Shown here in pieces: positions 17,521-26,544 of a stretch of 64,000 nucleotides of DNA. The position numbers and the translations under genes are program-made. Below the pieces are notes generated by a model. That model saw only the letters and a list, made by a program, of their open reading frames with translations. It was not told the origin of the DNA and did no database searches. Source of the stretch: Streptomyces sp. NBC_01754 (lineage in GTDB: Bacteria; Actinomycetota; Actinomycetes; Streptomycetales; Streptomycetaceae). The stretch is from NCBI RefSeq assembly GCF_035918015.1, contig NZ_CP109132.1, positions 2,046,001-2,110,000 of the forward strand, given 5' to 3'. Every line of letters starts with the position of its first letter. Position 1 is the stretch's first letter.

Positions 17521-18696
17521 ATGTCCCGTCGCCGTGCCCATATCGCGATGGTCGGCGTTCCCGCCGTCAGCCATGTCCTGCCGAGCCTCCAGATCATCCG
17601 GGAGCTGGTGGCCCGCGGCCACCGGGTGACGTATGCCGTCGACCCGGCCGTGGCCGGGCTGGTCACCGCCACCGGCGCCGAACTCGTCCCCGTCGGTTCG
17701 GTGCTGCCGGTGGCCGACAACGCCTGGCCGGACGATCCGATCGCCGCCATGGGCCTCTTCCTGGACGACGCCGTCCAGGCCCTTCCGCAGGTACGCGCCG
17801 CCTACGACACGGATCCGGCGGACCTGTACCTGTACGACATCGGCGCGTACGCCGCCCGGGCACTCGCCGAGTCGCAGGGGCGCCCGCTCGTACAGCTCTC
17901 CCCGACCTTCGTGTCCTGGGAGGGCTACGACGAGCAGGTCGTGGCGCCGCTCTGGCAGTTGCCGGGCGCGGACGCGTACCGGGAGCGGTTCGACCGGTGG
18001 CTCGCCACGTGCGGCGCGACCACCACGGACATGGGCGTCTTCTGCGGGCGTCCCGCCGACACCCTGGCCCTGATCCCCCGGGCGATGCAGCCGCACGCCG
18101 ATGAGGTCGACACCGGAACGGTCACGTTCGTCGGCCCCTGTTTCGGCCCGCGTGGGGGCGAGGAGACCTGGACGCGCCCCGAAAGTGCGGAGAACGTACT
18201 TCTGGTCTCCCTGGGATCCGCGTACACCCGGCAACCGGAGTTCTACCGCCGGTGCCTGGCGGCGTTCGGCGATCTGCCGGGCTGGCACGTCGTGCTCCAG
18301 ATCGGGAGGCACACCGACCCGCGCGAGCTCGGTGACATTCCGTCCGGCGTGGAAGTGCACAACTGGGTACCCCAGTTGGCGATCCTGGAACAGGCCGACG
18401 CCTTCGTCACCCACGCGGGAATGGGCGGCAGCAGTGAGGGCCTGTTCACCGGGGTCCCGATGATCGCCGTGCCGCAGGGCGCCGAGCAGTTCATGAACGC
18501 GGACCGCCTCGTCGAACTGGGTGTGGCCCGCCGCATCGACACGGCGGACGCCACCGCCGAGGCCCTGCGCTCCGCGTTGCTGGAGCTGACGACCGACCCG
18601 GACGTCGCACGCCGGTCGGCCGGGCTCCGGGCCGGGGTCCGGGCCGAGGGCGGCACGGCGCGGGCGGCCGACCTGATCGAGGCGGCACTGGGCTGA
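17521..18696 (+). CDS. Macrolide-type glycosyltransferase (MGT family, GT-B fold)
   Basis: A 391-residue cytosolic enzyme that transfers a sugar from a UDP-sugar to a hydrophobic aglycone. Family members OleD and MgtA inactivate macrolides. The N-terminal acceptor domain starts HIAMVGVPAVSHVLPSL, where the His of GVPAVSH matches the catalytic base region. The C-terminal donor domain has VHNWVPQLAILEQADAFVTH, then GMGGSSEGLFTGVPMI and VPQGAEQFMNADRL, the UGT signature. Length matches the family. It stands alone behind the exporter operon and could act in self-protection or detoxification. Confidence 0.88.
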   Translation: MSRRRAHIAMVGVPAVSHVLPSLQIIRELVARGHRVTYAVDPAVAGLVTATGAELVPVGSVLPVADNAWPDDPIAAMGLFLDDAVQALPQVRAAYDTDPADLYLYDIGAYAARALAESQGRPLVQLSPTFVSWEGYDEQVVAPLWQLPGADAYRERFDRWLATCGATTTDMGVFCGRPADTLALIPRAMQPHADEVDTGTVTFVGPCFGPRGGEETWTRPESAENVLLVSLGSAYTRQPEFYRRCLAAFGDLPGWHVVLQIGRHTDPRELGDIPSGVEVHNWVPQLAILEQADAFVTHAGMGGSSEGLFTGVPMIAVPQGAEQFMNADRLVELGVARRIDTADATAEALRSALLELTTDPDVARRSAGLRAGVRAEGGTARAADLIEAALG

Positions 18697-18788
18697 CCGC
18701 CCCGGGCGGGACGGCGCCGGGCGCTTCCCGGTGCCCGCCCCGCCCCGTATCTCCTCGGCACACGGGGGCGTTGCTAGATTTATCCGCC

Positions 18789-19079
18789 ATGCGTTCACAT
18801 GAGTACGACCAGCAATTCCGTGACAGGGCTACCCGCATACGCGCCTGGGGACTCGGCCTGCTCTGCGTGGCCGCGGTTCTGTGGATCTGGGCCGCCAAGG
18901 AGCTGCTGATCCCCAACCGGCCCGACCTGGAGGAGGTCGTGACACTGCTCGGAGCCTCCGTGCCGGTGTCGATCGCCGGGATAGGCGTCTTCACCATCGG
19001 GACCGTCAGCCGCCGGATGAGCGCCCACGCCCACGGTCTGCGCGAGCTGGACAAGCTCGCGCAGACCAGGGAGGGCTAG
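18789..19079 (+). CDS. Small two-helix membrane protein
   Basis: A 96-residue protein. The TAGATT -10 element (18775-18780) ends 8 bases before the ATG, so the message is probably leaderless. Two membrane segments, LGLLCVAAVLWIWAA and VTLLGASVPVSIAGIGVFTIG, are separated by a short loop, with charged ends on both sides. No family recognised. It is followed by a strong hairpin about 120 bases downstream. Confidence 0.6.
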   Translation: MRSHEYDQQFRDRATRIRAWGLGLLCVAAVLWIWAAKELLIPNRPDLEEVVTLLGASVPVSIAGIGVFTIGTVSRRMSAHAHGLRELDKLAQTREG

Positions 19080-19196
19080 GGTCCTGCGCCTGAGATCCCG
19101 GCGATGTGTGTCGCTGACGAGTCGAGGATCTTCGGCGCGGGACACCAGGGCAGGGTTGTCATTGCTGTTCGGTCTCTGTGACGCCTCGGTCTCTGT

Positions 19197-19228
19197 GACG
19201 CCTCGGCGTCTGCGGGCGCCGAGGCGTC
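19197..19228 (+). terminator. Hairpin, likely bidirectional terminator
   Basis: GACGCCTCGGCG (19197-19208) and CGCCGAGGCGTC (19217-19228) make a perfect 12-bp stem with an 8-base loop. Just upstream, GTCTCTGTGACGCCTCG-type sequence is tandemly repeated (19172-19206), so part of the stem arose by local duplication. Confidence 0.65.
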
Positions 19229-19384
19229 TGTGCCGGTCGTGGTGGCCGATGCCGCGATGAGGTCGACGACGCGGCGCGGCTCCACCGCCGGACCCCCGAG
19301 GAAAGAGACGCCCTGTCCGGCGCTTCGGGAGGAGGGGGCATGCCTCAGACGCAGACGACAGTTACCTTGAGGACAAAAAGATTA

Positions 19385-19576
19385 TTGCCTGCCCGGCAAC
19401 TCGGCCTCCGCCAGCTCACCCCCTCCCCCCTCTCGCGCCGCAGCGCGCACCCTGGGGCGCTTCCCGAGCAGCACCGTTCCGGCGGGGGCGAGGAAACGGA
19501 CGGGGTCGACGTCATCACGCACCGCCTTGCCTCTCGGGCAAACTTTTTGCCTTACGGGTAATGGCGCGCCTATACC
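19385..19576 (+). promoter_or_regulatory. Promoter with three 15-bp palindromic operator-like sites
   Basis: TTGCCTGCCCGGCAA (19385-19399), TTGCCTCTCGGGCAA (19527-19541) and TTGCCTTACGGGTAA (19547-19561) share TTGCCTNNCSGGYAA. The last two start exactly 20 bases apart, two helical turns. TTGCCT of the third (19547-19552) with TATACC (19571-19576) at 18-base spacing looks like a promoter pointing to the GntR gene 300 bases downstream. No protein-coding gene was recognised between 19229 and 19879. Motifs are seen; regulation is inferred. Confidence 0.5.
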
Positions 19577-19879
19577 TGGTTCCCAGCACGTCTTACCGAC
19601 ACAGGCAGGCGGTCGTCTCCTTCAAGTCCTTCAAGGATGCCGTACCGCCGGCCGATGGCGGGGCGGTGCGAGGTCAGCCACGAGCGCCGGGGCGGCGATC
19701 CGGTGTTCTCCGACCTGCCGCGCCGGTTCGGGGCGGCGATCAGCGGCTCGCCGCGGCAGGGCGTCGTCCAGGAACCGCAGACGTGCCCTTCGCCGGCGTA
19801 CGCCCCCGGACCCGGGCCCCGGCTTCCGCGTCCGGAGCGACACCCGTCCTACGGAGAGCGGAGAGGGAGAGAGGGAGAT

Positions 19880-20737
19880 GTGACCACTGTGACGGCCGAC
19901 AGAGGCGGGCTCCTGGTCGTCGAGCGGGACCTCCCCACGGCGATCCACGTCCAGATCTCGGAGCACATCCGACTGCGGATCACCGGTGGCGAGTGGCCGC
20001 CGCACCACCGTCTCAAAAGCGAGCCCGAACTGGCCCGTGAGTTCGGCGTCAGCCGCGGCACCCTGCGGCGGGCCCTGACCACGCTCATCGAGGAGGGCCT
20101 GCTGCGCCAGGTGCGCGGACGCGGCACCTTCGTCGCCTCGACGACGCTCGAACCCGTCATCGCCCAGAAGCTGAGCCCCCTCTCCGAGGACTTCGCCGGC
20201 CCGGGCATCGTCACCACGACGGTGCGTGAGTGCTCGCTGGTCGTCCCGCCCCGGCCCGTCGCCGCCCTGCTGGACGTCGCCCCCGGCACCCGCCTCCTGC
20301 GTCTGGTCCGTGTCCACCGCACCGACCAGGGGCCGGTCGCCCTGCTCTTCAACTTCGTACGCACCGACCTCGCGCCCGGCGTCGAGGAGGCCGACTTCAC
20401 CTCCGCCAGCCTCTTCGGCGTCCTGGAGGGCACCTGCGGACCGAAGATCGCCACGGCCCGCCGCACCTTCGGCGCCGAGGCCGCCACCGCCGACGTCGCC
20501 TCCGCCCTCGACCTCGCCGAAGGCGCCCCCGTCCAGTATCTCCAGCAGGTCTCCTACCTCGCCGACGACCGCCCGGTCGAATGCTCCGACGTCTGGATCC
20601 ACAGCGGCCGCCTCCGCGTGACGTCGCTGCTGCTTCGACGCCGAGGGGAACGGGGCGGGGCGGGGAGCGGCACTTCGGCCGTCGCCGGTCCCGGTAGCCA
20701 CATCGGTCCTCGGATCAGCCCCGAGCACGCCCGCTGA
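19880..20737 (+). CDS. GntR-family regulator with UTRA domain (HutC subfamily)
   Basis: A 285-residue regulator. The N-terminal winged helix (SEPELAREFGVSRGTLRRAL) is followed by a UTRA ligand-binding domain from about residue 85 to 240 (VPPRPVAALLDVAPGTRL, VQYLQQVSYLADDRPVE). The C-terminal 30 residues are low-complexity. GTG 19880 follows GGGAG. Family members sense sugars, histidine derivatives or fatty acids; the ligand here is unknown. The upstream promoter region with repeated palindromes suggests tight control. Confidence 0.85.
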   Translation: MTTVTADRGGLLVVERDLPTAIHVQISEHIRLRITGGEWPPHHRLKSEPELAREFGVSRGTLRRALTTLIEEGLLRQVRGRGTFVASTTLEPVIAQKLSPLSEDFAGPGIVTTTVRECSLVVPPRPVAALLDVAPGTRLLRLVRVHRTDQGPVALLFNFVRTDLAPGVEEADFTSASLFGVLEGTCGPKIATARRTFGAEAATADVASALDLAEGAPVQYLQQVSYLADDRPVECSDVWIHSGRLRVTSLLLRRRGERGGAGSGTSAVAGPGSHIGPRISPEHAR

Positions 20738-20800
20738 TCACGCCGGCGCGCCGGAAGAATGCAACGATCCCCCGGCAGAGTCGGGCCAGGGCCGGCCCGT

Positions 20801-21469
20801 CTACACCTCGTCGAACTCCCACACCAGCACCTCGGCGTCCGTCAAGGCCACCAGCTCCAGTCCCCGGGACCGCGTGATCCGGGCCGAGTCGCCCGCGGAC
20901 AGGTCCTCGCCACCGAGCCGGACCTCGCCCCGCACCACGTGCGCGTAGACACCCGCCGTGTCCGGGACGGCCGTACGCTCCCCCTCGGCCGGCCGCCGGA
21001 CGTGCAACGTCGCGCCCGACTCGGGAAGGGTGTACGCGGTGGCGTCCGTGAGCCCCGGGACATGGGTGTACGAGGGCTCCCCGCCCGGTTCCAGCGGGGC
21101 CAGCCACATCTGAACGAACGTCAGTGGCTCGGCGCCGTCGTTGCGTTCGACGTGGCGCACGCCCGCGGCGGCACTCAGGTGCTGGACGTCCCCGGCGCGT
21201 ACGACGGTGGCGTGGCCGGCCGAATCACGGTGGGTGAGCTCGCCCTCCACCACCCAGGTGACGATCTCCGTATGGCTGTGCGGGTGCTCGTCGAAGCCGG
21301 CGCCCGGAGCGAGGCGCTCCTCGTTGCAGGCGAGAACCGGTCCGAAGCGCAGGTTGTCCGGGTCGTAGAAGCGTCCGAACGAGAACGCGTGCAGGGTCTC
21401 GACGCCCGTGGAACCACCCGTGGCCGGGTCCCCTCCGCGGAAGCGGTCGCCGGATCGGCGTACGTCCAT
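20801..21469 (-). CDS. Pirin-family bicupin
   Basis: A 222-residue cupin protein. The first cupin has the metal ligands in GAGFDEHPHSHTEIVTWVVEG (His-x-His and Glu) and GVRHVERN, the canonical pirin pattern. The second cupin near the C-terminus is degenerate. Pirins of this type can act as quercetin 2,3-dioxygenases or redox-linked regulators; the exact role is not deducible. It is divergent from fasR, whose start lies 77 bases away. Confidence 0.85.
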   Translation of the reverse strand: MDVRRSGDRFRGGDPATGGSTGVETLHAFSFGRFYDPDNLRFGPVLACNEERLAPGAGFDEHPHSHTEIVTWVVEGELTHRDSAGHATVVRAGDVQHLSAAAGVRHVERNDGAEPLTFVQMWLAPLEPGGEPSYTHVPGLTDATAYTLPESGATLHVRRPAEGERTAVPDTAGVYAHVVRGEVRLGGEDLSAGDSARITRSRGLELVALTDAEVLVWEFDEV

Positions 21470-21545
21470 CACAGGCACCACGGTAGCCCCGTCGGGTATC
21501 CCGCCGCCCCGCCCCTCCGTCCGGCCGTCCCGATAAGGCAGTCTT

Positions 21546-22751
21546 GTGTGCGTGCCCCGATCCGATCCTGAGCAGCCCGCCGCGAACGACGCCCACCGCC
21601 ACGCCGCGACCCTGAAACGCCTGGAGCGTTCCTCCGGCCGGCTGGCCGCCAACGCCATCGCCCGCATGGACGAGACGCTGCCGTGGTACCGGGCGATGCC
21701 ACCGGAGAACCGGTCCTGGATCGGCCTGGTCGCCCAGGCCGGTATCGCCGCGTTCACCGAGTGGTTCCGGCATCCGGAGACCCCGCAGGCCATCTCCACC
21801 GACGTCTTCGGCACGGCTCCGCGCGAGCTGACCCGGGCGATCACACTCCGCCAGACCGTCGAGATGGTGCGGACCACGATCGAGGTCATGGAGAGCGCGA
21901 TCGAGGAGGTCGCGGCGCCCGGCGACGAGTCCGTGCTGCGCGAGGCACTGCTCGTGTACGCCCGGGAGATCGCCTTCGCGACCGCCCAGGTGTACGCCCA
22001 GGCCGCCGAGGCCCGGGGTGCGTGGGACGCCCGGCTGGAGTCGCTCGTGGTGAACGCGGTGCTCTCCGGCGAGGCGGACGAGGGTGCCGTGTCGCGGGCG
22101 GCGGCGCTCGGCTGGAACTCCCCCGAGCACGTGTGCGTGGTCCTCGGGACCGCCCCGGACGGGGACAGCGAGCTCACCGTGGAGGCGATCCGCAGGGCGG
22201 CCCGGCATGCCAAGCTCCAGGTGCTGACCGGGGTCCTCGGACACCGCCTGGTGGTCATCGCGGGCGGCAGCGACAACCCTCTGAACGTCGCGAAGTCTCT
22301 GATCGGCCCGTACGCGGCCGGTCCGGTCGTCGCCGGCCCCGTGGTGCCCGACCTGCTCGCGGCCACCCGGTCCGCGCAGGCGGCCGCCGCCGGACTCAAG
22401 GCGTGTTCGGCGTGGCAGGACGCTCCCCGGCCCGTCCTGTCGGACGATCTCCTTCCGGAGCGCGCGATGGCGGGCGATCCCGCCGCGCGCGACCAGTTGG
22501 TGGAGGAGATCTACAGACCGCTCGAAGAAGCGGGTTCGGCTCTGCTGGAGACGCTGAGTGTCTATCTGGAACAGGCGAGCAGCCTGGAGGGCGCGGCCCG
22601 GATGCTGTTCGTACACCCCAATACCGTGCGCTACCGGCTGCGACGTGTGACCGACGTCACCGGATGGTCACCCTCCGACGTGCGTTCGGCCTTCACTCTG
22701 CGGATCGCCCTCATCCTGGGGCGCTTGGCCGCCGCGGATGCTCCGTCCTAG
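21546..22751 (+). CDS. fasR: PucR-type regulator of fatty acid synthesis, FasR
   Basis: A 401-residue regulator directly upstream of fabD-fabH-acpP-fabF, the position of fasR in Streptomyces. The C-terminus carries the PucR helix-turn-helix (LEQASSLEGAARMLFVHPNT, then VRYRLRRV). The central part is the GGDEF-like linker region. In S. coelicolor FasR activates transcription of the fab operon and sets membrane lipid supply. GTG 21546 is the longest start; GTG 21552 is equally possible. The fab promoter appears to lie inside its last 30 bases. Confidence 0.9.
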   Translation: MCVPRSDPEQPAANDAHRHAATLKRLERSSGRLAANAIARMDETLPWYRAMPPENRSWIGLVAQAGIAAFTEWFRHPETPQAISTDVFGTAPRELTRAITLRQTVEMVRTTIEVMESAIEEVAAPGDESVLREALLVYAREIAFATAQVYAQAAEARGAWDARLESLVVNAVLSGEADEGAVSRAAALGWNSPEHVCVVLGTAPDGDSELTVEAIRRAARHAKLQVLTGVLGHRLVVIAGGSDNPLNVAKSLIGPYAAGPVVAGPVVPDLLAATRSAQAAAAGLKACSAWQDAPRPVLSDDLLPERAMAGDPAARDQLVEEIYRPLEEAGSALLETLSVYLEQASSLEGAARMLFVHPNTVRYRLRRVTDVTGWSPSDVRSAFTLRIALILGRLAAADAPS

Positions 22752-22754
22752 ACT
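22725..22754 (+). promoter_or_regulatory. Putative fabD operon promoter
   Basis: TTGGCC (22725-22730), an 18-base spacer and TAGACT (22749-22754) straddle the fasR stop. The 87 bases to fabD also contain TTTTGT and ACAATT in an imperfect inverted arrangement (22754-22774), a candidate regulator site. Seen as motifs only. Confidence 0.45.
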
Positions 22755-22840
22755 TTTGTCGGACTCCAACAATTCCCCTGTCGGTTCTTCGTCCCTGTCC
22801 CCACGGGCATACGGGGCCGTCCCCAAGAGAGAGTGTGAGT

Positions 22841-23755
22841 GTGCTCGTACTCGTCGCTCCCGGCCAAGGCGCCCAGACGCCCGGCTTCCTGACTCCCTGG
22901 CTCGAACTCCCCGGCGCCACCGACCGCCTCGCGGGCTGGTCGGACGCCATCGGGCTCGACCTCGCCCACTACGGCACCAAAGCTGACGCGGAGGAGATCC
23001 GCGACACCGCGGTGGCTCAGCCGCTGCTGGTCGCCGCGGGGCTCCTGTCAGCCGCCGCACTGAACGCCTCGCCCGGCGTCGTCGCAGGTCACAGCGTCGG
23101 CGAGATCACCGCCGCCGTACTGGCCGGTGTGATCGAGGACGAGGCCGCCCTCCGGTTCGTACGCGCCCGGGGGCTCGCCATGGCCGACGCCGCCGCGGTC
23201 ACCGAGACGGGCATGGCCGCACTGCTCGGCGGGGACCCCGCCGTGACGGTCCCGCACCTGGAGAAGCTGGGGCTCACCCCGGCGAACGTCAACGGCGGCG
23301 GTCAGGTCGTGGCCGCCGGCACCACGGCGCAGATCGCCGCGCTGGCCGAGGACAAGCCCGAGGGTGTGCGCCGCGTGGTGCCGCTCAAGGTGGCCGGCGC
23401 GTTCCACACGCCTCATATGGCCCCGGCCGTGGAGACGCTGCGTACCGCCGCCGCCACGCTGAAGATCGCCGACCCCGGGGTGACATACGTCTCGAACGCC
23501 GACGGGAAGACGGTCGCCGACGGCAACGAGGTCATCACGCGGCTCGTCGGCCAGGTCGCCAACCCGGTCCGCTGGGACCTGTGCATGGAGACCTTCGAGG
23601 AACTCGGTGTCACGGCTCTCATCGAGGCGGCACCCGGTGGCACCCTCGTCGGGCTGGCCAAGCGTGCGCTGCCCGGCGTGAAGACACTCGCGCTCAAAAC
23701 CCCTGATGACCTCGACGCGGCCCGCGCGCTCATCTCCGAGCACGCGGGCGCCTAA
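22841..23755 (+). CDS. fabD: Malonyl-CoA:ACP transacylase FabD
   Basis: A 304-residue cytosolic enzyme that loads malonate from CoA onto ACP for type II fatty acid synthesis, and often also for polyketide synthases. Seen: the N-terminal APGQGAQTPGF motif, the nucleophile Ser in VAGHSVGEITAA, and the His in KVAGAFHTPHM. GTG 22841 is placed at LVLVAPGQGAQ with an AAGAGAGAG purine stretch upstream. First gene of the fabD-fabH-acpP-fabF operon, 13 bases before fabH. Confidence 0.95.
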   Translation: MLVLVAPGQGAQTPGFLTPWLELPGATDRLAGWSDAIGLDLAHYGTKADAEEIRDTAVAQPLLVAAGLLSAAALNASPGVVAGHSVGEITAAVLAGVIEDEAALRFVRARGLAMADAAAVTETGMAALLGGDPAVTVPHLEKLGLTPANVNGGGQVVAAGTTAQIAALAEDKPEGVRRVVPLKVAGAFHTPHMAPAVETLRTAAATLKIADPGVTYVSNADGKTVADGNEVITRLVGQVANPVRWDLCMETFEELGVTALIEAAPGGTLVGLAKRALPGVKTLALKTPDDLDAARALISEHAGA

Positions 23756-23768
23756 GGAGCCCGAGAGC

Positions 23769-24800
23769 ATGTCGAAGATCAAGCCCAGCCAGGGCGCCCC
23801 GTACGCACGGATCATGGGTGTCGGCGGCTACCGCCCCACACGGGTCGTGCCCAACGAGGTGATCCTCGAGACGATCGACTCGTCCGACGAGTGGATCCGC
23901 TCCCGCTCCGGTATCGCCACCCGCCACTGGGCCTCCGAGGAGGAGACCGTGGCCGCGATGTCCGTGGAGGCCGCCGGCAAGGCGATCGCCGACGCCGGGA
24001 TCACGCCCGAGCAGATCGGCGCGGTCATCGTCTCCACGGTCTCGCACTTCAAGCAGACCCCGGCCGTCGCGACGGAGATCGCCCACAAGGTCGGCGCGGA
24101 CAAGCCCGCCGCCTTCGACATCTCGGCCGGCTGCGCGGGCTTCGGCTACGCTCTGACCCTCGCCAAGGGCATGATCGTGGAGGGCTCGGCGGAGCACGTC
24201 CTGGTCATCGGCGTGGAGCGGCTCAGCGACCTGACCGACCTGGAGGACCGTGCGACGGCCTTCCTGTTCGGTGACGGCGCGGGCGCGGTCGTCGTGGGCC
24301 CTTCCCAGCAGCCGGCCATAGGTCCCACGGTCTGGGGCTCGGAGGGCGACAAGTCCGAGACGATCAAGCAGACCGTGGCGTGGAACGACTTCCACGTCGG
24401 CGACGTCTCCAAGCTGCCGCTCGACAAGAACGGCGAGGTCAAGTTCCCCGCCATCACACAGGAGGGCCAGGCGGTCTTCCGCTGGGCCGTCTTCGAGATG
24501 GCGAAGGTCGCCCAGCAGGCGCTGGACGCCGCCGGGATCTCCCCGGAGGACCTGGACGTCTTCATCCCGCATCAGGCCAACATGCGGATCATCGACTCGA
24601 TGGTGAAGACGCTCAAGCTGCCGGAGCACGTCACGGTCGCCCGTGACGTGGAGACCACCGGCAACACCTCGGCCGCCTCGATCCCGCTCGCGATGGAGCG
24701 GCTCCTGGCGACCGGTCAGGCCAAGAGCGGCGACACCGCGCTCATCATCGGCTTCGGGGCGGGTCTCGTCTACGCCGCGACGGTCGTTACCCTCCCCTAG
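23769..24800 (+). CDS. fabH: 3-oxoacyl-ACP synthase III, FabH
   Basis: A 343-residue thiolase-fold enzyme that condenses a short acyl-CoA starter (branched starters in Streptomyces) with malonyl-ACP. The catalytic triad is complete: Cys in DISAGCAGFGYAL, His in VFIPHQANMRI and Asn in ETTGNTSAASIPLA. The start has AAGGAG upstream. It sits in the housekeeping fab operon, so it is the primary chain-initiating enzyme. Confidence 0.96.
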   Translation: MSKIKPSQGAPYARIMGVGGYRPTRVVPNEVILETIDSSDEWIRSRSGIATRHWASEEETVAAMSVEAAGKAIADAGITPEQIGAVIVSTVSHFKQTPAVATEIAHKVGADKPAAFDISAGCAGFGYALTLAKGMIVEGSAEHVLVIGVERLSDLTDLEDRATAFLFGDGAGAVVVGPSQQPAIGPTVWGSEGDKSETIKQTVAWNDFHVGDVSKLPLDKNGEVKFPAITQEGQAVFRWAVFEMAKVAQQALDAAGISPEDLDVFIPHQANMRIIDSMVKTLKLPEHVTVARDVETTGNTSAASIPLAMERLLATGQAKSGDTALIIGFGAGLVYAATVVTLP

Positions 24801-24862
24801 GCACACCGGATCTTCGGTCCGTACGCCCCAACCCCGCAGAAACACATCGAAGGAGCGCCAAC

Positions 24863-25111
24863 ATGGCCGCCACTCAGGAAGAGATCGTCACCGGTCTCGC
24901 CGAGATCGTCAACGAGATCGCCGGTATCCCGGTCGAGGACGTCCAGCTGGACAAGTCCTTCACCGACGACCTGGACGTCGACTCGCTGTCCATGGTCGAG
25001 GTCGTCGTCGCCGCCGAAGAGCGCTTCGACGTCAAGATCCCCGACGAGGACGTCAAGAACCTCAAGACGGTCGGCGACGCCGCCGAGTACATCCTGAAGC
25101 ACCAGGGCTGA
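24863..25111 (+). CDS. acpP: Acyl carrier protein
   Basis: An 82-residue acidic carrier protein. The phosphopantetheine attachment Ser is in FTDDLDVDSLSMVE. AAGGAG lies 9 bases before the ATG. It carries all intermediates of type II fatty acid synthesis. The 60-base gap after fabH has no obvious terminator, so it is likely co-transcribed. Confidence 0.97.
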   Translation: MAATQEEIVTGLAEIVNEIAGIPVEDVQLDKSFTDDLDVDSLSMVEVVVAAEERFDVKIPDEDVKNLKTVGDAAEYILKHQG

Positions 25112-25191
25112 TCCCAGGCCCGATCCGTGTGTCGCCACCCGGCGGTGGCGCCGCTGATTCACGCCCCTCTACACGTGGAGAAGATTTTCCA

Positions 25192-26454
25192 GTGATCCCG
25201 ACCAATCGCACCGTGGTCGTCACCGGTATCGGCGCAACCACTCCGCTGGGTGGCGACTCCGCATCGACCTGGGAAGGTCTGATGGCCGGTCGTTCCGGCA
25301 TCAAGCCTCTCGTGGGCGAACGTTTCGCCGAACTGCCCGTCCGGATCGCCGCCCTCGCGGCCGTCGATCCGGGCGAGGTACTGCCTCGTCCCCTCGCCCG
25401 CAAGCTGGACCGCTCGGCGCAGTTCGCGCTGATCGCGGCCCGCGAGGCGTGGGCGGACGCGGGTTACACCGGCAAGGCCGGTGAGGACGAGAAGATCCTG
25501 CCCGAGCGTCTGGGCTCGGTCATCGCCTCCGGCATCGGCGGCGTGACGACCCTGCTCGACCAGTACGACGTGCTGAAGGAGAAGGGCGTACGCCGCGTCT
25601 CCCCGCACACCGTTCCCATGCTCATGCCCAACGGTCCGGCGGCCAACGTCGGTCTGGAGATCAACGCCCAGGCCGGTGTCCACACCCCGGTCTCCGCCTG
25701 CGCCTCGGGCGCCGAGGCCATCGGGTACGCCGTCGAGATGATCCGTACCGGCCGTGCCGACGTGGTCCTCGCCGGCGGCACCGAGGCGGCCATCCACCCG
25801 CTGCCGATCGCCGCGTTCGCCAACATGATGGCGATGTCCAAGAGCAACGGCGACCCCGAGAAGGCCTCCCGTCCGTACGACACCGCGCGTGACGGCTTCG
25901 TACTCGGTGAGGGTGCCGGTGTCGTCATCCTGGAGTCGGCCGAGCACGCCGCCGCCCGTGGCGCCCGGGTCTACTGCGAGGTGCTGGGCCAGGGGCTGTC
26001 CGCGGACTCGCACCACATCGCGCAGCCCGAGCCCACCGGGCGCGGCATCGCCGCCGCCATGCAGAACCTGCTCGACTCCACGGACCTCAAGCCGTCCGAG
26101 GCCGTGCACCTGAACGCGCACGCCACCTCCACGCCGCAGGGCGACGTGGCGGAGATCAAGGCGCTGCGCCAGGTCCTGGGCGACGAACTGGACCATGTCG
26201 CCATCTCGGCCACCAAGTCGATGACCGGCCACCTGCTGGGCGGCGCGGGCGGTGTCGAGACCGTGGCGACGGTGCTGGCCCTGCACCACCGCCTGGCGCC
26301 CCCGACCATCAACATCGACGAGCTCGACGAGGCGGTCGACGCGGACATCGTGCGCGACAAGCCCCGGGTTCTGCCGGACGGGTCGATCGCGGCGATCAAC
26401 AACTCGTTCGGTTTCGGTGGCCACAACGTGGTGCTGGCCTTCCGGTCCGTCTGA
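25192..26454 (+). CDS. fabF: 3-oxoacyl-ACP synthase II, FabF
   Basis: A 420-residue elongating ketosynthase. The Cys-His-His triad is seen in TPVSACASGAEAIG, NAHATSTPQGD and KSMTGHLLGGAGG, with the C-terminal NNSFGFGGHNV. The GTG start at 25192 lies 11 bases after GGAG. Last gene of the fab operon, followed by a very strong hairpin. Confidence 0.95.
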   Translation: MIPTNRTVVVTGIGATTPLGGDSASTWEGLMAGRSGIKPLVGERFAELPVRIAALAAVDPGEVLPRPLARKLDRSAQFALIAAREAWADAGYTGKAGEDEKILPERLGSVIASGIGGVTTLLDQYDVLKEKGVRRVSPHTVPMLMPNGPAANVGLEINAQAGVHTPVSACASGAEAIGYAVEMIRTGRADVVLAGGTEAAIHPLPIAAFANMMAMSKSNGDPEKASRPYDTARDGFVLGEGAGVVILESAEHAAARGARVYCEVLGQGLSADSHHIAQPEPTGRGIAAAMQNLLDSTDLKPSEAVHLNAHATSTPQGDVAEIKALRQVLGDELDHVAISATKSMTGHLLGGAGGVETVATVLALHHRLAPPTINIDELDEAVDADIVRDKPRVLPDGSIAAINNSFGFGGHNVVLAFRSV

Positions 26455-26472
26455 CGCCGCGTCTCCGTGGAG

Positions 26473-26523
26473 ACGGCGGGAGGCCCGCTGCCCGGTCGGT
26501 CCGGGCAGCGGGCCTCCCGCCGT
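26473..26523. terminator. Bidirectional hairpin terminator, 23-bp perfect stem
   Basis: 26473-26495 and 26501-26523 are exact reverse complements (ACGGCGGGAGGCCCG and onward) separated by the loop TCGGT. It sits between the convergent fabF and DUF3145 genes and would stop transcription from both sides. Confidence 0.9.
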
Positions 26524-26544
26524 TCCGGGGCGCCTGCCCGGGTC

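Noticed and set aside
14709..18696. Exporter plus glycosyltransferase as a biosynthetic gene cluster
   Set aside because: No core biosynthetic enzymes are adjacent and a terminator separates the two units.
19340..19561. A 73-codon ORF starting MPQTQTTVTL
   Set aside because: It runs across the palindromic sites and promoter, and has poor composition; treated as regulatory DNA.
21683..23755. A 690-codon plus-strand frame spanning fasR and fabD
   Set aside because: Its 3' half is fabD in frame, but the 5' part is an out-of-frame reading of fasR; fabD starts at 22841.
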